A DNA stretch of 64,000 nucleotides from Allobosea sp. LC85 (GCF_000735605.1 NZ_JPKG01000020.1:1-64000); one strand, 5' to 3'; positions 53,063-62,854 are shown, numbered from the stretch's first letter. Translations and numbers: made by a program. The notes: generated by a model from the sequence alone, not told the origin.

Positions 53063-54328
53063 ATGCCGCAGGACGCGTTGTTCGAGCGCCTTTGGAGTGG
53101 CGCGGTGCAGATGGAAGAATGGACCGAGGCGGTCTCCGCAGGCGTCATCACCTCGGTGGCAGAGAACATCATCACCGTCCACACAACCTATTTCTGCGGC
53201 AGCGTCACAGCCATTCGGACGACTGAAGGCCTCGTGCTGATCGATACGGCCAAGCCAGACACCGCTAGCCAGACGCTGGCAGCAATCCGCAGTTGGGACG
53301 ACAGCCCCATCCACACCGTGATCTACACCCACGGTCATATCGACCACACCAGCGGCATCAAGGTCATCGACGAGGAGGCGGATGCGAGGGCGAGGCCTCG
53401 GCCGAGAATCATCGCTCATCGCAACGTCCTGCGCCGCATGGAGCGATATGAAGCCTCCCATGGCTTCAACAGCATCGTGCAGGGACAGCAGTTCAACAAG
53501 CTGGACTATGTCTACCCTGTCGGCCAGCGGCGTCCCGATGAGGTCTATGACGACACGCTGTCGCTTGCGATCGGCGGCGAACAGCTCGAACTCATTCACG
53601 GGCGCGGCGAGACCGACGATGCCACATTCGTCTGGCTGCCGCGGCGGCGCGTCCTGGCGAGCGGGGACTTCGTGATCTGGGTTTTCCCGAACGCAGGCAA
53701 CCCGCGCAAGGTCCAGCGCTATGCCGCCGAGTGGGCCGTCGCCTTGCGGAGGATGGAGCGCCTGAAGCCGGACATCCTGATTCCCGGTCATGGTCCGGTC
53801 ATTTTCGGAGAGGGCCGGGTGGCCCAGATGCTGCGCGACGGAGCCGAAGCCCTCGAGCATCTGGTCGGCGAAACCCTGGCGCTGATGAACAAGGGCGCGA
53901 CGCTCGACGAGGTCCTGCACGCGGTCAAGGTCCCGGCCGCCTATCTGGCGAAGCCCTATCTCCTGCCGAAATACGATGATCCCGAATTCCTCGTCCGGGG
54001 CATTTACCATTTCTATGCGGGTTGGTTTGACGGAAATCCCGCAAGCCTGAAGCCGGCGAAGAACGCTGATCTTGCGTCCGAATTGGCTCGGCTCGCAGGC
54101 GGTGCCGCGAAACTGGCCGAACGAGCCGCAGCGCTGGCCGAGGAAGGCCAGACACGCCTCGCGGTTCACATTGCCGAATTCGCCAGTTCCGCCGCGCCCG
54201 GGGATGGACGGATTCAGGCCATACGGGGCGAGGTGCTCCGCAAGGCCATCGACGGCGAAAGCTCGCTGATGGGCAAGGCATTCCTCGCCGTTTACGAGCG
54301 TGATGCAGAACGGCGATCGAGGGACTGA
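53063..54328 (+). CDS. MBL-fold hydrolase, alkylsulfatase-like
   Basis: A 421-aa metallo-beta-lactamase-fold enzyme. The di-metal motif is YTHGHIDHTSG, with upstream IRTTEGLVLIDTAKP and later RVLASGDFVIWVFPNAGNP and ILIPGHGPVIFGEG. The C-terminal region (YHFYAGWFDGNPASLKPA, SELARLAGGAAKLAERAAALAEEGQTRLAVHIAEF in parts) matches the dimerisation domain of SdsA/BDS1-type alkylsulfatases, so it probably hydrolyses a sulfate or other ester. ATG 53063 follows GGAGGAACTCAC. No signal peptide is seen. It is transcribed alone and converges on the ugp operon. Confidence 0.85.
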   Translation: MPQDALFERLWSGAVQMEEWTEAVSAGVITSVAENIITVHTTYFCGSVTAIRTTEGLVLIDTAKPDTASQTLAAIRSWDDSPIHTVIYTHGHIDHTSGIKVIDEEADARARPRPRIIAHRNVLRRMERYEASHGFNSIVQGQQFNKLDYVYPVGQRRPDEVYDDTLSLAIGGEQLELIHGRGETDDATFVWLPRRRVLASGDFVIWVFPNAGNPRKVQRYAAEWAVALRRMERLKPDILIPGHGPVIFGEGRVAQMLRDGAEALEHLVGETLALMNKGATLDEVLHAVKVPAAYLAKPYLLPKYDDPEFLVRGIYHFYAGWFDGNPASLKPAKNADLASELARLAGGAAKLAERAAALAEEGQTRLAVHIAEFASSAAPGDGRIQAIRGEVLRKAIDGESSLMGKAFLAVYERDAERRSRD

Positions 54329-54384
54329 GCAGCGCGTCCAGCGGCTGCTTTCGCCCCCCGCAGTCCTCTCTACTGTGGATCTGC

Positions 54385-55464
54385 TTATTCCCGACCCAGC
54401 CGGACGCCCGACTGCGCATCGAAGACGTGGACGCGGTCGGGATCGACCGAAATCCACAGGCGCCTGGCCTCGGCGGCGACATCGCCGGTTGCGGCTTGCA
54501 TCACGAAGGGCTGTCCGGCGAGCCTGCCGTGGAAGAGTTGCGTCGCTCCCAGCTCCTCGATGAACTCGACATCGAAGGGCAGGGCCCCGGCCTGGCCCTC
54601 GGAGGCGATCTCAATATCCTCCGGCCTCAGGCCTACTTCGACCTTCGTTCCCGATGCAAGGTCATGCTTGAGGTCGCGCGCTTCGAGGAGTGCGTCGCCG
54701 AGCGCAACGATGCCGGGTCCGTCAATGGCTGCCGGCAGCAGGTTCATCGGCGGCGAGCCGATGAAAGTCGCGACGAAGCGGCTTGCCGGCTTGCGGTAGA
54801 CCTCGGCCGGGACGCCGATCTGCTCGACCTCGCCGCCATTCATCACCACGAGCTTGTCGGAGAGCGTCATCGCCTCGACCTGGTCGTGAGTGACATAGAT
54901 CGCGGTGACGCCGAGCGCCCGCTGCAGCTTCTTGATCTCGACGCGCATCTGCACGCGCAGCTTCGCGTCGAGATTGGAGAGTGGCTCGTCGAACAGGAAG
55001 ACCTGGGGTTTGCGCACGATGGCGCGGCCCATGGCGACGCGCTGGCGCTGACCGCCGGAGAGCTGGCGCGGCCGGCGCTCCAGCAGGCCTTCGATCGCGA
55101 GGATGCGGGCTGCTTCCTTGACCCGCTTCTCGATCTCATCCTTCGGCGTGCCGCGATTGCGCAGGCCATAGGCCATGTTGTCGTAGACGCTCATATGCGG
55201 ATAGAGCGCGTAGTTCTGGAACACCATGGCGATGTCCCGGTCCGCCGGCTCGATCTGGTTGACGACCCTGCCGCTGATCGAAACCTCGCCGGACGAGATC
55301 GTCTCCAGGCCTGCCACCATGCGCAGCAAGGTGGACTTGCCGCAGCCGGAGGGGCCGACCAGCACGCAGAAGCCGCCATCGGGAATGTCGAATGAGACGC
55401 CCTTCACGGCCTCGACGCCGCCGGCATAGACCTTCTTGACGCTGGAGAGAGTAACCTGGGCCAT
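54385..55464 (-). CDS. ugpC: UgpC-type sugar/glycerol-3-phosphate ABC ATPase
   Basis: A 359-aa ATPase of the MalK/UgpC family. Motifs are [17 protein letters not shown], signature [15 protein letters not shown], Walker [18 protein letters not shown]-loop [20 protein letters not shown]. The C-terminal TOBE/regulatory domain has [16 protein letters not shown]. It is the last gene of the leftward ugp operon, 71 bp after ugpE. It energises the UgpA-UgpE permease. Confidence 0.92.
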   Translation of the reverse strand: MAQVTLSSVKKVYAGGVEAVKGVSFDIPDGGFCVLVGPSGCGKSTLLRMVAGLETISSGEVSISGRVVNQIEPADRDIAMVFQNYALYPHMSVYDNMAYGLRNRGTPKDEIEKRVKEAARILAIEGLLERRPRQLSGGQRQRVAMGRAIVRKPQVFLFDEPLSNLDAKLRVQMRVEIKKLQRALGVTAIYVTHDQVEAMTLSDKLVVMNGGEVEQIGVPAEVYRKPASRFVATFIGSPPMNLLPAAIDGPGIVALGDALLEARDLKHDLASGTKVEVGLRPEDIEIASEGQAGALPFDVEFIEELGATQLFHGRLAGQPFVMQAATGDVAAEARRLWISVDPDRVHVFDAQSGVRLGRE

Positions 55465-55535
55465 TGGGTTCCTTGGTCAGTCGGTAACGGGGTATCGGCG
55501 ATCGGCTCAGTTTGCCGGTCGGCCGGCGTGCAATG

Positions 55536-56384
55536 TCACTTCTCGGTTTCCACCAGGCCCTTCACGAAGAGCCGTTGCATGGCGATGACGACGAAGACGG
55601 GCGGCAGCATCGCCAGCATCGCGGTCGCCATGGCGAGTTGCCATTCGGTGAGAGCATCGGCCGTGGTGATCATCTTGCGGATGCCGATGACGATGGTCTG
55701 CATCGAATCCTTGGTGGTGACCAGCAGGGGCCAGAGATACTGGTTCCAGCCATAGATGAACTGGATGACGAAGAGCGCCGCGATCGTGGTGAGCGAGAGC
55801 GGCACCACCGTATCCTTGAAGAACTTGAACGGGCCGGCGCCGTCGATCTTCGAGGCCTCGAGCAGTTCGTCCGGGATCGTCATGAAGAACTGCCGGAACA
55901 GCAGCGTGCCGGTCGCCGAGGCGATCAGCGGCACGGCCAGACCCTGGTACGTGTCGAGCATGCCGAGATCGGAGACGACCTTGAAAGTCGGGAAAATGCG
56001 GACTTCGACCGGCAGCATCAGGGTGACGAAGATGATCCAGAACGCCGCCATCCGAAACGGGAAGCGGTAATAGACGACCGCATAGGCAGAGAGCACGGAG
56101 ATGATGATCTTGCCGAACGCGATGGCCAACGCCATCACGAAGGAGTTGAACATCATCACGGCCACCGGCTCGCGGGTCGAGCTCGCGGTGCCGATGAAGA
56201 GGATGCGGTAGTAGTTCTCAAAGAAATGCGGGCCAGGATAGAGCGGCAGCTGGCCGTTGATGATGGTCGCAGCATCCCAGGTCGAGGCGACGAAGGTCAG
56301 CCAGACCGGAAAGGCGACGATCAGCACGCCGATCGTCAGGATGATATAGGCGACGATGTCGCCGAAGCGGCGGTCCTCGACCAT
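55536..56384 (-). CDS. ugpE: UgpE permease
   Basis: A 282-aa permease with about six spans. YIILTIGVLIVAFPVWLTFVAST and PLYPGPHFFENYYRIL are near the N-terminus, and MAFGKIIISVLSAYAVVYYRFPF-like ALAIAFGKIIISVLSAYAVVYYRF follows. The EAA loop is ELLEASKIDGAGPFKFFKDTVVPLS, and it ends MQRLFVKGLVETEK (-QRFFVKGLV-type ending of the family). Its ATG shares one base with the stop of the creatininase-family gene (TGATG), so the two are translationally coupled. Confidence 0.93.
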   Translation of the reverse strand: MVEDRRFGDIVAYIILTIGVLIVAFPVWLTFVASTWDAATIINGQLPLYPGPHFFENYYRILFIGTASSTREPVAVMMFNSFVMALAIAFGKIIISVLSAYAVVYYRFPFRMAAFWIIFVTLMLPVEVRIFPTFKVVSDLGMLDTYQGLAVPLIASATGTLLFRQFFMTIPDELLEASKIDGAGPFKFFKDTVVPLSLTTIAALFVIQFIYGWNQYLWPLLVTTKDSMQTIVIGIRKMITTADALTEWQLAMATAMLAMLPPVFVVIAMQRLFVKGLVETEK

Positions 56385-57142
56385 CAGTGCCAGACCTCCC
56401 CGTCGCGCAGCAAGGCTGCGAGCGCCTCGGCGCAGGCGTTGAGAAATTCCTCGCCCTTTTTCGGTGTCGCGCGCCGCGCATCGCCGATGACACCGGTCTC
56501 CGTCATCTCACAGAACGGGCGGTAGCGCGCGACGGTCGGGCGCATCAGGCCGCGCGGATCGGTGCCGAGCATGCCGAAGGCCTGCCCCAGCCGCTCCTGC
56601 TTCACTGTTTCCGGAGCCAGCACCATCATCATCGAGGTCTCGATCTCGCAGGCATGCATCACGCTGGTCTGATCCTGCATGAAGGGCAGCATCGCGGTCT
56701 GCGCCAGCTCGAAATAGGTGGTTGCGATGATGCGCAGGCCGGTCTCGCGGGCGAAATCGGGCAGGAAGGCACCGAGCGCGGCGATATTGCCGCCATGGCC
56801 GTTGACGATCACGACTCGTCGGAAGCCATGCCGCTCAAGGCTCCTGAGGAGCGAAAGCAGCACGGCCCGATAGGTCGGGATGTCGAAGGTGAAGGTGCCG
56901 CCGAAAGCCATGTGGTGCTCGGCCATGCCGCACCAGAGCGTCGGAGCGACCACGACATCAGTCTCGTCCACACGCTCCGCCGCGGCCTTGCAGACGCCCT
57001 CGCACAGGATGGTGTCGACGCCGACCGGCAGATGCGGTCCGTGCTGCTCCATCGAGGCTACGGGCAGGACGACGATCGCATCATTCGCTGCCTTTTGACG
57101 CAGGTCCTCGGCCGTCAGTTCCTTCCAGAGCGCCGAGGCCAT
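56384..57142 (-). CDS. Creatininase family amidohydrolase, copy 2 (inside the ugp operon)
   Basis: A 252-aa metal-dependent hydrolase. Motifs are IVVLPVASMEQHGPHLPVGVDT (metal Glu, His, Asp), PTLWCGMAEHHMAFGGTFT and RVVIVNGHGGNIAALGAFL. It is distinct from, but related to, the copy at 35660. It lies between ugpA and ugpE, with one-base TGATG overlaps at both ends, so it is a fully integrated member of the transport operon rather than a chance insertion. Glycerol-3-phosphate uptake does not need such an enzyme; the imported solute may instead be a phosphodiester, amide or sugar derivative. Confidence 0.9.
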   Translation of the reverse strand: MASALWKELTAEDLRQKAANDAIVVLPVASMEQHGPHLPVGVDTILCEGVCKAAAERVDETDVVVAPTLWCGMAEHHMAFGGTFTFDIPTYRAVLLSLLRSLERHGFRRVVIVNGHGGNIAALGAFLPDFARETGLRIIATTYFELAQTAMLPFMQDQTSVMHACEIETSMMMVLAPETVKQERLGQAFGMLGTDPRGLMRPTVARYRPFCEMTETGVIGDARRATPKKGEEFLNACAEALAALLRDGEVWH

Positions 57143-58023
57143 CAGTAGTTCACCTTGCGCTCGATGAAGCGGAACTGCACCGCCGTCATGGCGATGACCA
57201 TGACCAGCAGGATCACCGACTGAGCCGCCGAGCCGCCGAGATTGGAGCCGCCCTTGCCGTCGGAATAGACCTTGTAGACCAGCGTCTCGGTTGCGCCCGA
57301 GGGACCGCCGCCGGTGACCGTGTCGATGATGCCGAAGGTGTCGAAGAAGACATAGACGATGTTGACGACGAGCAGGAAGAAGGTCGTCGGCGACAGCAGC
57401 GGGAAGATGATGGTCCAGAACCGGCGCATCGGTCGCGCGCCGTCGATCACGGCCGCCTCGATCACGCTTTTGGGAATCGATTGCAGCCCGGCGAGGAAGA
57501 ACAGGAAATTGTAGCTGATCTGCTTCCAGGTCGCGGCGAGGATCACCAGCGTCATGGCGTCATTGCCGTTGAGCCGGGGATTCCAGGCGATGCCGAGGCT
57601 TTGCAGTCCGCGTGCCAGCATGCCGAGTGAGGGATCGAACATGAAGATCCAGAGCACGCCGGCGACGGCGGGAGCGACTGCATAGGGCCAGATCAGCAGC
57701 GTCTTGTAGATCTCCGCGCCACGGATCTGCCGGTCGGCCATCACGGCGAAGAGCAGCGCGATCGACAGCGAGAGCACGCAGACAAAGGTCGAGAAGACCG
57801 CAGTGTTGCGCAGTGCCTTGAAGTAACCCGGGTCGGAAAAGAGGTTCTGGTAATTCTCGAACCAGACGAACTGGGTCGACGTGCCGAACGCGTCTTCGAG
57901 CAGGAAGGACTGCCAGACAGCCTGGCTCGCTGGCCAGTAGAAGAACACGACCGTGATCGCGAGCTGCGGCAGGAGCAGCAGGAGCGGGACCGTCAGGCTC
58001 CGGAAATAGGCGTTCTTCTGCAT
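57142..58023 (-). CDS. ugpA: UgpA permease
   Basis: A 293-aa permease: first span [31 protein letters not shown], then [21 protein letters not shown] and a central [22 protein letters not shown]. The EAA loop is [26 protein letters not shown], and [19 protein letters not shown] is typical of UgpA. ATG 58023 is the family start; a frame to 58149 is shadow of ugpB. A stem-loop separates it from ugpB. Its stop overlaps the start of the creatininase-family gene. Confidence 0.94.
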   Translation of the reverse strand: MQKNAYFRSLTVPLLLLLPQLAITVVFFYWPASQAVWQSFLLEDAFGTSTQFVWFENYQNLFSDPGYFKALRNTAVFSTFVCVLSLSIALLFAVMADRQIRGAEIYKTLLIWPYAVAPAVAGVLWIFMFDPSLGMLARGLQSLGIAWNPRLNGNDAMTLVILAATWKQISYNFLFFLAGLQSIPKSVIEAAVIDGARPMRRFWTIIFPLLSPTTFFLLVVNIVYVFFDTFGIIDTVTGGGPSGATETLVYKVYSDGKGGSNLGGSAAQSVILLVMVIAMTAVQFRFIERKVNY

Positions 58024-58045
58024 GCAGCCCGTAAAGCAAGAGAAA

Positions 58046-58068
58046 AGCCGGGGCGGGATGCCCCGGCT
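58046..58068 (-). terminator. Partial terminator / stabilising hairpin between ugpB and ugpA
   Basis: Stem agccggggc-gggat-gccccggct. On the minus strand it is followed by TTTTCTC. Placed inside an operon, it likely gives excess binding-protein mRNA relative to the permease genes. Confidence 0.75.
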
Positions 58069-58084
58069 CTGGGTTATGACCGGT

Positions 58085-59407
58085 TCAGCGCGAGGCGGTC
58101 CGCTCGAACTGGCGCAGCGCCTGATTGCCACGCTCGACGGCGGCGTCAAGCGCGGCCTTCGGCGTCTTCTGCCCGTTCAGCGCCGCTTCGAGCTCTTCCG
58201 ACCAGATGTCGCGGATCTGGACCAGGCCGCCGAAACGCAGGCCACGCGAATTCTCGGTCGGCTCCTTGTTGTTGAGCTCGAGCAGCGGCGTCTCGAGATA
58301 AGGCTTGTCCTTGTAGAAGCCCGACTCCTTGACCTTGGCATAGGCCGCCTTGGTGATCGGCAGATAGCCGGACTCGGTGTGCAGTTTCACCTGACGGTCG
58401 ACATTGGAGAGGAAGGTGAAGAACTTGGCGACGCCCTTGTACTCTTCAGCCTTCTTGCCACCCATCACCCAGAGCGAGGCGCCACCGATGATCGAGTTCT
58501 GCGGGGCACCCGGCACGTCGGGATAATACGGCATCGGGGCGTTGGCCCAGTCGAACTTGGCGTTGGCTTTGACGTTGCCGAAGAAGCCCGACGAGGTCAG
58601 GAAGATCGGGCATTCGCCGGAGGTGAAGCGGCCTTCGCCATTATTGGTGCGGCCGGAATAATCGTAGGTCTTGTCCTTCTGCATCTCGACCAGATTGGTC
58701 CAGTGCTTCAGGAAGGCCGGGCTGTTGAAGTTCAGCACCGTGTCGAAGCCGTCGAGGCCGTTGGCCTTGGTCGCCAGCGAAACGTTATGCCAGGCGCCGA
58801 ACTGCTCGATATTGGCCCAGGTCGCCCAGGCATTCGAGAAGCCGCACTTGTCCCAGCCGGCCGCCTTCAGCTTCTTGGCGGCCTCGAAGACGTCGGGCCA
58901 GGTCTTCGGCGGGGCGTCGGGGTTCAGGCCCGCCTTCTTGAAGGCGTCCCGGTTGTACCACATCACCATGCTCGACGAGTTGAACGGCATGGAGAGCATG
59001 TCGCCCTTGGCGGTCGAGTAGTAGCCGGTGATCGCCGGCAAATAAGCCTTTGGATCGAAAGTCTCGCCGGCTTCCTTCATCAGTTCGTGGACGGGCTTCA
59101 CCGCGCCCTTGGCCGACATCATCGTGCCGGTGCCGACTTCGAAGACCTGCAGGATGTGCGGCGCGGTGCCGGCCCGGAAGGCGGCGACGCCGGCATTCAG
59201 CGTATCGGGATAGGAGCCCTTATAGGCCGGAACGACCTTGTATTCCTTCTGGGAGGCGTTGAATTCCTCGGCCAGCTTCACGACCACGTCGTTATTGGCG
59301 CCGGTCAGCGCATGCCACCACTGGATCTCTGTCTGCGCGACGGCCGGAGCCGCACCGGCCAGCGTCAGCAGCGCAGCCGAAATCATCAAGCGCGATCTGG
59401 ATGTCAT
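58085..59407 (-). CDS. ugpB: UgpB glycerol-3-phosphate-type binding protein
   Basis: A 440-aa periplasmic receptor. Signal peptide [19 protein letters not shown]. The mature protein follows E. coli UgpB closely in my recollection: [65 protein letters not shown] (in parts), [39 protein letters not shown] and [13 protein letters not shown]. UgpB binds sn-glycerol-3-phosphate and glycerophosphodiesters. It is the first gene of the leftward operon. Its promoter region (59408-59615) is shared with the divergent FAA-hydrolase operon. Confidence 0.93.
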   Translation of the reverse strand: MTSRSRLMISAALLTLAGAAPAVAQTEIQWWHALTGANNDVVVKLAEEFNASQKEYKVVPAYKGSYPDTLNAGVAAFRAGTAPHILQVFEVGTGTMMSAKGAVKPVHELMKEAGETFDPKAYLPAITGYYSTAKGDMLSMPFNSSSMVMWYNRDAFKKAGLNPDAPPKTWPDVFEAAKKLKAAGWDKCGFSNAWATWANIEQFGAWHNVSLATKANGLDGFDTVLNFNSPAFLKHWTNLVEMQKDKTYDYSGRTNNGEGRFTSGECPIFLTSSGFFGNVKANAKFDWANAPMPYYPDVPGAPQNSIIGGASLWVMGGKKAEEYKGVAKFFTFLSNVDRQVKLHTESGYLPITKAAYAKVKESGFYKDKPYLETPLLELNNKEPTENSRGLRFGGLVQIRDIWSEELEAALNGQKTPKAALDAAVERGNQALRQFERTASR

Positions 59408-59498
59408 CTATCTCTCCCTTACGGCCCCGCTCGTGCGGGCTGCTCTTGTCGTTGGTGCGCAAGCTAGCATGAAGAACAGGTGACGTTTCAATGACAAT

Positions 59499-59513
59499 CG
59501 CACGACATGTGCG
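59499..59513. promoter_or_regulatory. Candidate operator in the ugpB / FAA-hydrolase divergent region
   Basis: Inverted repeat cgcac-gacat-gtgcg in the 208-bp space between the two divergent operons. No regulator gene lies adjacent, so the assignment is tentative. Confidence 0.35.
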
Positions 59514-59615
59514 CCATGTCTGATCCGCGTCCCTGCACTCTTGCACATTGGCGGCGAAGCGGCTGTTCTCGCTTGCGACCTTCATCGCGACAATTTCACC
59601 AACGGACGAACGATC

Positions 59616-60794
59616 ATGCCCGAGCTTGCCCTGACGCCACGGAACACTTTGCCGGCGGACGCCGCAATCGCCGCGCTCGCTGGCCGGGTCTGGCGCCCTG
59701 ACGTCGCCGGCCCCGCAGTCGTCGTTCTGCGCGGCGATGAACTTGTGGATATCACCGCTGCCTTCGCCACGATGCGCGATCTCTGCGAGACGGCCGATCC
59801 CGCCGCAGCCCTGCGCGCCGCCAAGGGCGAGGCGATCGGCACGCTTGCCGACATCCTTGCAAACACGCCGCCCGCGCACCGCGATGCCACGAAGCCCTGG
59901 CTGCTCGCGCCGCTCGACCTGCAGGCGGTCAAGGCCGCCGGGGTGACCTTCGCGGTCTCGATGCTGGAGCGCGTGATCGAGGAGAAGGCGCGGGGCAATC
60001 CGGCGGCGGCCGCCACGATCCGCGAGGAGATCGGCAAGCTCATCGGCGACGATCTCTCGAAATTGAAGCCCGGCTCACCCGAGGCGATGCATCTCAAGGA
60101 CGTCCTGATCAAGCAGGGCGCCTGGAGCCAGTATCTCGAGGTCGGCATCGGTCCGGATGCCGAGATTTTCACGAAGGCGCCGCCGATGTCGGCTGTCGGC
60201 ACCGGCGTCGATGCCGGCCTGCACCCGGCCTCGACCTGGAACAATCCCGAGCCGGAGATCGTGCTGATCGTCGCCTCGACCGGTGTCATCGTCGGAGCAG
60301 CGCTCGGCAACGACGTCAATCTGCGCGACGTCGAGGGCCGCTCGGCGCTGCTGCTCGGCAAGGCCAAGGACAACAATGCTGCGGCTGCGGTCGGCCCCTT
60401 CATCCGCTTCTTCGATGCCGGCTTCTCGCTCGATCATGTCCGCAGGACGACCGTGACGCTGACGGTCGAGGGCGAGGACGGCTTCAAGCTCGAAGGTTCG
60501 TCCTCTATAGCCAAGATCAGCCGCGATCCGGCTGATCTTGCTGCGCAGATGCTCAATCCGAACCATCAGTATCCCGATGGTGCGGCGCTCTATCTCGGCA
60601 CCATGTTCGCGCCGATCAAGGATCGCGATACGCCGGGCGGCGGCTTCACCCACAAATACGGCGACATCGTCACGATTGCCGCGCCGGAACTGGGAGCGCT
60701 CGTCAACTGCATGCGCCGTACCGATGAATGCGAGCCCTGGACCTTCGGCGTCTCGCACCTGATGCGCAATCTGGCGAAGCGCGGGCTTCTGTGA
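59616..60794 (+). CDS. FAA hydrolase family dehydratase, long form
   Basis: A 392-aa FAH-fold protein with an N-terminal extension of about 100 residues. Family features are VTFAVSMLERVIEEKARGN, EIFTKAPPMSAVGTGVDAGLHPASTWNNPEPEIVLI (metal Glu pair, in parts), GAALGNDVNLRDVEGRSALLLGKAKDNNAA (metal Asp) and HKYGDIVTIAAPELGALVN. Proteins of this long type include 2-keto-3-deoxy-pentonate dehydratases of oxidative sugar pathways. ATG 59616 has GGACGAACG upstream; an in-frame start at 59541 is unlikely. It overlaps the PfkB kinase gene by four bases and is the first gene of a three-gene unit. Confidence 0.88.
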   Translation: MPELALTPRNTLPADAAIAALAGRVWRPDVAGPAVVVLRGDELVDITAAFATMRDLCETADPAAALRAAKGEAIGTLADILANTPPAHRDATKPWLLAPLDLQAVKAAGVTFAVSMLERVIEEKARGNPAAAATIREEIGKLIGDDLSKLKPGSPEAMHLKDVLIKQGAWSQYLEVGIGPDAEIFTKAPPMSAVGTGVDAGLHPASTWNNPEPEIVLIVASTGVIVGAALGNDVNLRDVEGRSALLLGKAKDNNAAAAVGPFIRFFDAGFSLDHVRRTTVTLTVEGEDGFKLEGSSSIAKISRDPADLAAQMLNPNHQYPDGAALYLGTMFAPIKDRDTPGGGFTHKYGDIVTIAAPELGALVNCMRRTDECEPWTFGVSHLMRNLAKRGLL

Positions 60795-61729
60795 ACCAGG
60801 GGGCGGTCCTCGTCTTTGGCGAAGCACTCGCCGATCTGGTGCCGGAGGATGAGCACGGCGAGCGCTATCAGTCCGTGTTGGGCGGATCCGGTTTCAACAC
60901 GGCGCTGGCGCTCGCCCGCTGCGGCGGCGCCGTGGCTTATTGCGCGACGCTGTCGCGCGACATCACGGGCCGGCGCTTCCAGGCCCGGCTCGTGGCGGAG
61001 GGGATCGATCAGCGCTTCATTGCGGACAGCGACGCTCCCACGGCACTGGCCGTCGTCGCTCCGCTTGGGGCCGATGGCGGGGCGCGTTATCACTTCCACC
61101 TTGCCGATACGGCGCTGGCCGAGCCGCCGCCATTGCCCGGCAGCCTTACGGGCTTTGGTCATCTGCATGTCACCTCGTTCGGAGCGACTATCGGCCCCTC
61201 CGGGGACACGGCGTTGGCGCTGCTGCGGCAGGCGCGCTCTGCCGGCCTGAGCACCAGCTACGACCTCAATATCAGGCCGCCGGCGCTGCCGGAGCGGGAG
61301 GCGGCGCTTGCCGCTATCGAGCAGCGCATGGCGTTGTCCGACCTCATCCGGCTCAGTACGGACGATGCCGACTGGCTCTATCCCGGCAGCTACGCTGCGC
61401 CGCTGCGCTGCTGGTTCGACCGGGGCGTATCGTCGATCCTGCTGACCGAGGGCGGTCGCGGAGCAACGCTCGAACGGGCCGGGGGCAAGATCATTCGCGG
61501 CTTCGTTCCCGTTACAGAGCTGGTCGACACGATCGGCGCCGGCGACAGCTTCATCGGCGCATTCCTCGCCTCGCTCGCGCAGGCTGGCGAACTCGGAGCA
61601 AGACTGCGCGGGCTGTCGGACGGCGCTGCCGCATCCGCAATGGACTTCGCGGCACAGGTCGCGGCCGAGACCTGCGGCCGGCGCGGCTGCGATCCGCCGC
61701 GCCTGACACCCAAGCCGCCCTATGAGTGA
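60791..61729 (+). CDS. PfkB family carbohydrate kinase
   Basis: A 312-aa sugar kinase. It has an N-terminal GEALADLVPE and YQSVLGGSGFNTALALARCGG (substrate-binding glycines), STSYDLNIRPP and LIRLSTDDADWLYPG. The C-terminal PfkB signature is DTIGAGDSFIGAFLASL, where the Asp is the catalytic base. It is similar to fructokinase or 2-keto-3-deoxygluconate kinase; next to a keto-deoxy-acid enzyme the latter type is attractive but unproven. The GTG start at 60791 overlaps the previous stop (GTGA). Confidence 0.9.
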   Translation: MNQGAVLVFGEALADLVPEDEHGERYQSVLGGSGFNTALALARCGGAVAYCATLSRDITGRRFQARLVAEGIDQRFIADSDAPTALAVVAPLGADGGARYHFHLADTALAEPPPLPGSLTGFGHLHVTSFGATIGPSGDTALALLRQARSAGLSTSYDLNIRPPALPEREAALAAIEQRMALSDLIRLSTDDADWLYPGSYAAPLRCWFDRGVSSILLTEGGRGATLERAGGKIIRGFVPVTELVDTIGAGDSFIGAFLASLAQAGELGARLRGLSDGAAASAMDFAAQVAAETCGRRGCDPPRLTPKPPYE

Positions 61730-61742
61730 GAGGAACGCGCCG

Positions 61743-62771
61743 ATGCGCCTGAGCTATCTCGACTATCACACCTGCGGCGAGCCGGTGCGCATCGTTACGG
61801 CCGGATATCCCGAACTGACTGGGGCGACAATTCTCGACAAGCGGCGGCAGGCGCGCGACAGCCACGACCATCTGCGCCGGGCGATGATGCTGGAACCGCG
61901 CGGCCATGCCGGCATGTATGGCGTCATCCCGGTCGAGGCGAGCCATCCCGAGGCTGCCTTCGGCGTGCTCTTCACCCATAACGAGGGCTACTCGACGATG
62001 TGTGGCCACGCCACCATTGCGCTCGGCCGTTATGCGATCGAGCGCGGCCTGGTGCCGGCGGTCGAGCCCGTCACGCGTTTTGCCATCGAGGCACCCTGCG
62101 GCCTGCTTCGACTCGCCTGCGAGGTCGCCGACGGCAAGGTCGGAGAGGTGCGCTTCGAGAGCGTGCCGGCCTTCGCTCATGCCCGCGACCGCGTCGTCGA
62201 GGTGCCGGATTTCGGAAGCATCACGACCGACATCGCCTATGGCGGAGCCTTCTACTGCATCCTTCCGGCCTCGCGCTTCGGGCTCGATCTCTTCGAAACC
62301 CCGGTCGAGCGGTTGACCGAGGCTGCGGCTGCCCTGACCGATGCTGTGCGGGCCGGCACGCCGATCACGCATCCGACGGAGCCCGATCTCGGCTTTCTCT
62401 ACGGTACGATCGTGACCGACGAGGCCGGCCCGGGCGAGACCAGCTTCAACCTCTGCATCTTCGCTGAGGGGCAGATCGACCGTTCACCAACCGGCTCGGG
62501 CGTGACCGCCCGCATGGCGCTCGACCACGCCAAGGGCTTGGTCGGGATGGGGAGGACACGGAGTTTTCGCAGTATCACGGGCGGCCGTTTCTCGGGGCGT
62601 GTCCTCGGGCCCGCTGCCTTTCCCGCCGAGGGAGCGGTCACCGTCGAGGTCGGTGGTCTCAGCTATCTCGCAGGCGAGGGCGCCTTCATCATCGAGGCTG
62701 ACGATCCGCTCGGACTCGGCTTCGCCTTGCCGGCTCGTTTCGCGGAGATCAGTCACCCGCACGAAAGATGA
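61743..62771 (+). CDS. Trans-3-hydroxy-L-proline dehydratase-type proline racemase homologue
   Basis: A 342-aa proline-racemase-fold enzyme. The first catalytic motif is STMCGHATIALGR with Cys87. The second, where racemases and epimerases have Cys, reads DRSPTGSGVTAR with Thr250. A Thr at this place is the mark of trans-3-hydroxy-L-proline dehydratase in this family, which eliminates water to give pyrroline-2-carboxylate. Other family segments are HTCGEPVRIVTAGYP and FRSITGGRFSGRVL. ATG 61743 has AGAGGAA eight bases upstream; ATG 61722 overlaps the kinase gene. It is the last gene of the unit with the FAA-hydrolase-family enzyme and PfkB kinase, which is an unusual combination. Confidence 0.88.
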   Translation: MRLSYLDYHTCGEPVRIVTAGYPELTGATILDKRRQARDSHDHLRRAMMLEPRGHAGMYGVIPVEASHPEAAFGVLFTHNEGYSTMCGHATIALGRYAIERGLVPAVEPVTRFAIEAPCGLLRLACEVADGKVGEVRFESVPAFAHARDRVVEVPDFGSITTDIAYGGAFYCILPASRFGLDLFETPVERLTEAAAALTDAVRAGTPITHPTEPDLGFLYGTIVTDEAGPGETSFNLCIFAEGQIDRSPTGSGVTARMALDHAKGLVGMGRTRSFRSITGGRFSGRVLGPAAFPAEGAVTVEVGGLSYLAGEGAFIIEADDPLGLGFALPARFAEISHPHER

Positions 62772-62854
62772 GAACGATCTGCCGCGGGCTCTTGCGAGGG
62801 GCTTCGCTCTTCGCCCTGTCATCGTGCACCCAATTCTGCACGGCGCTGAACACG

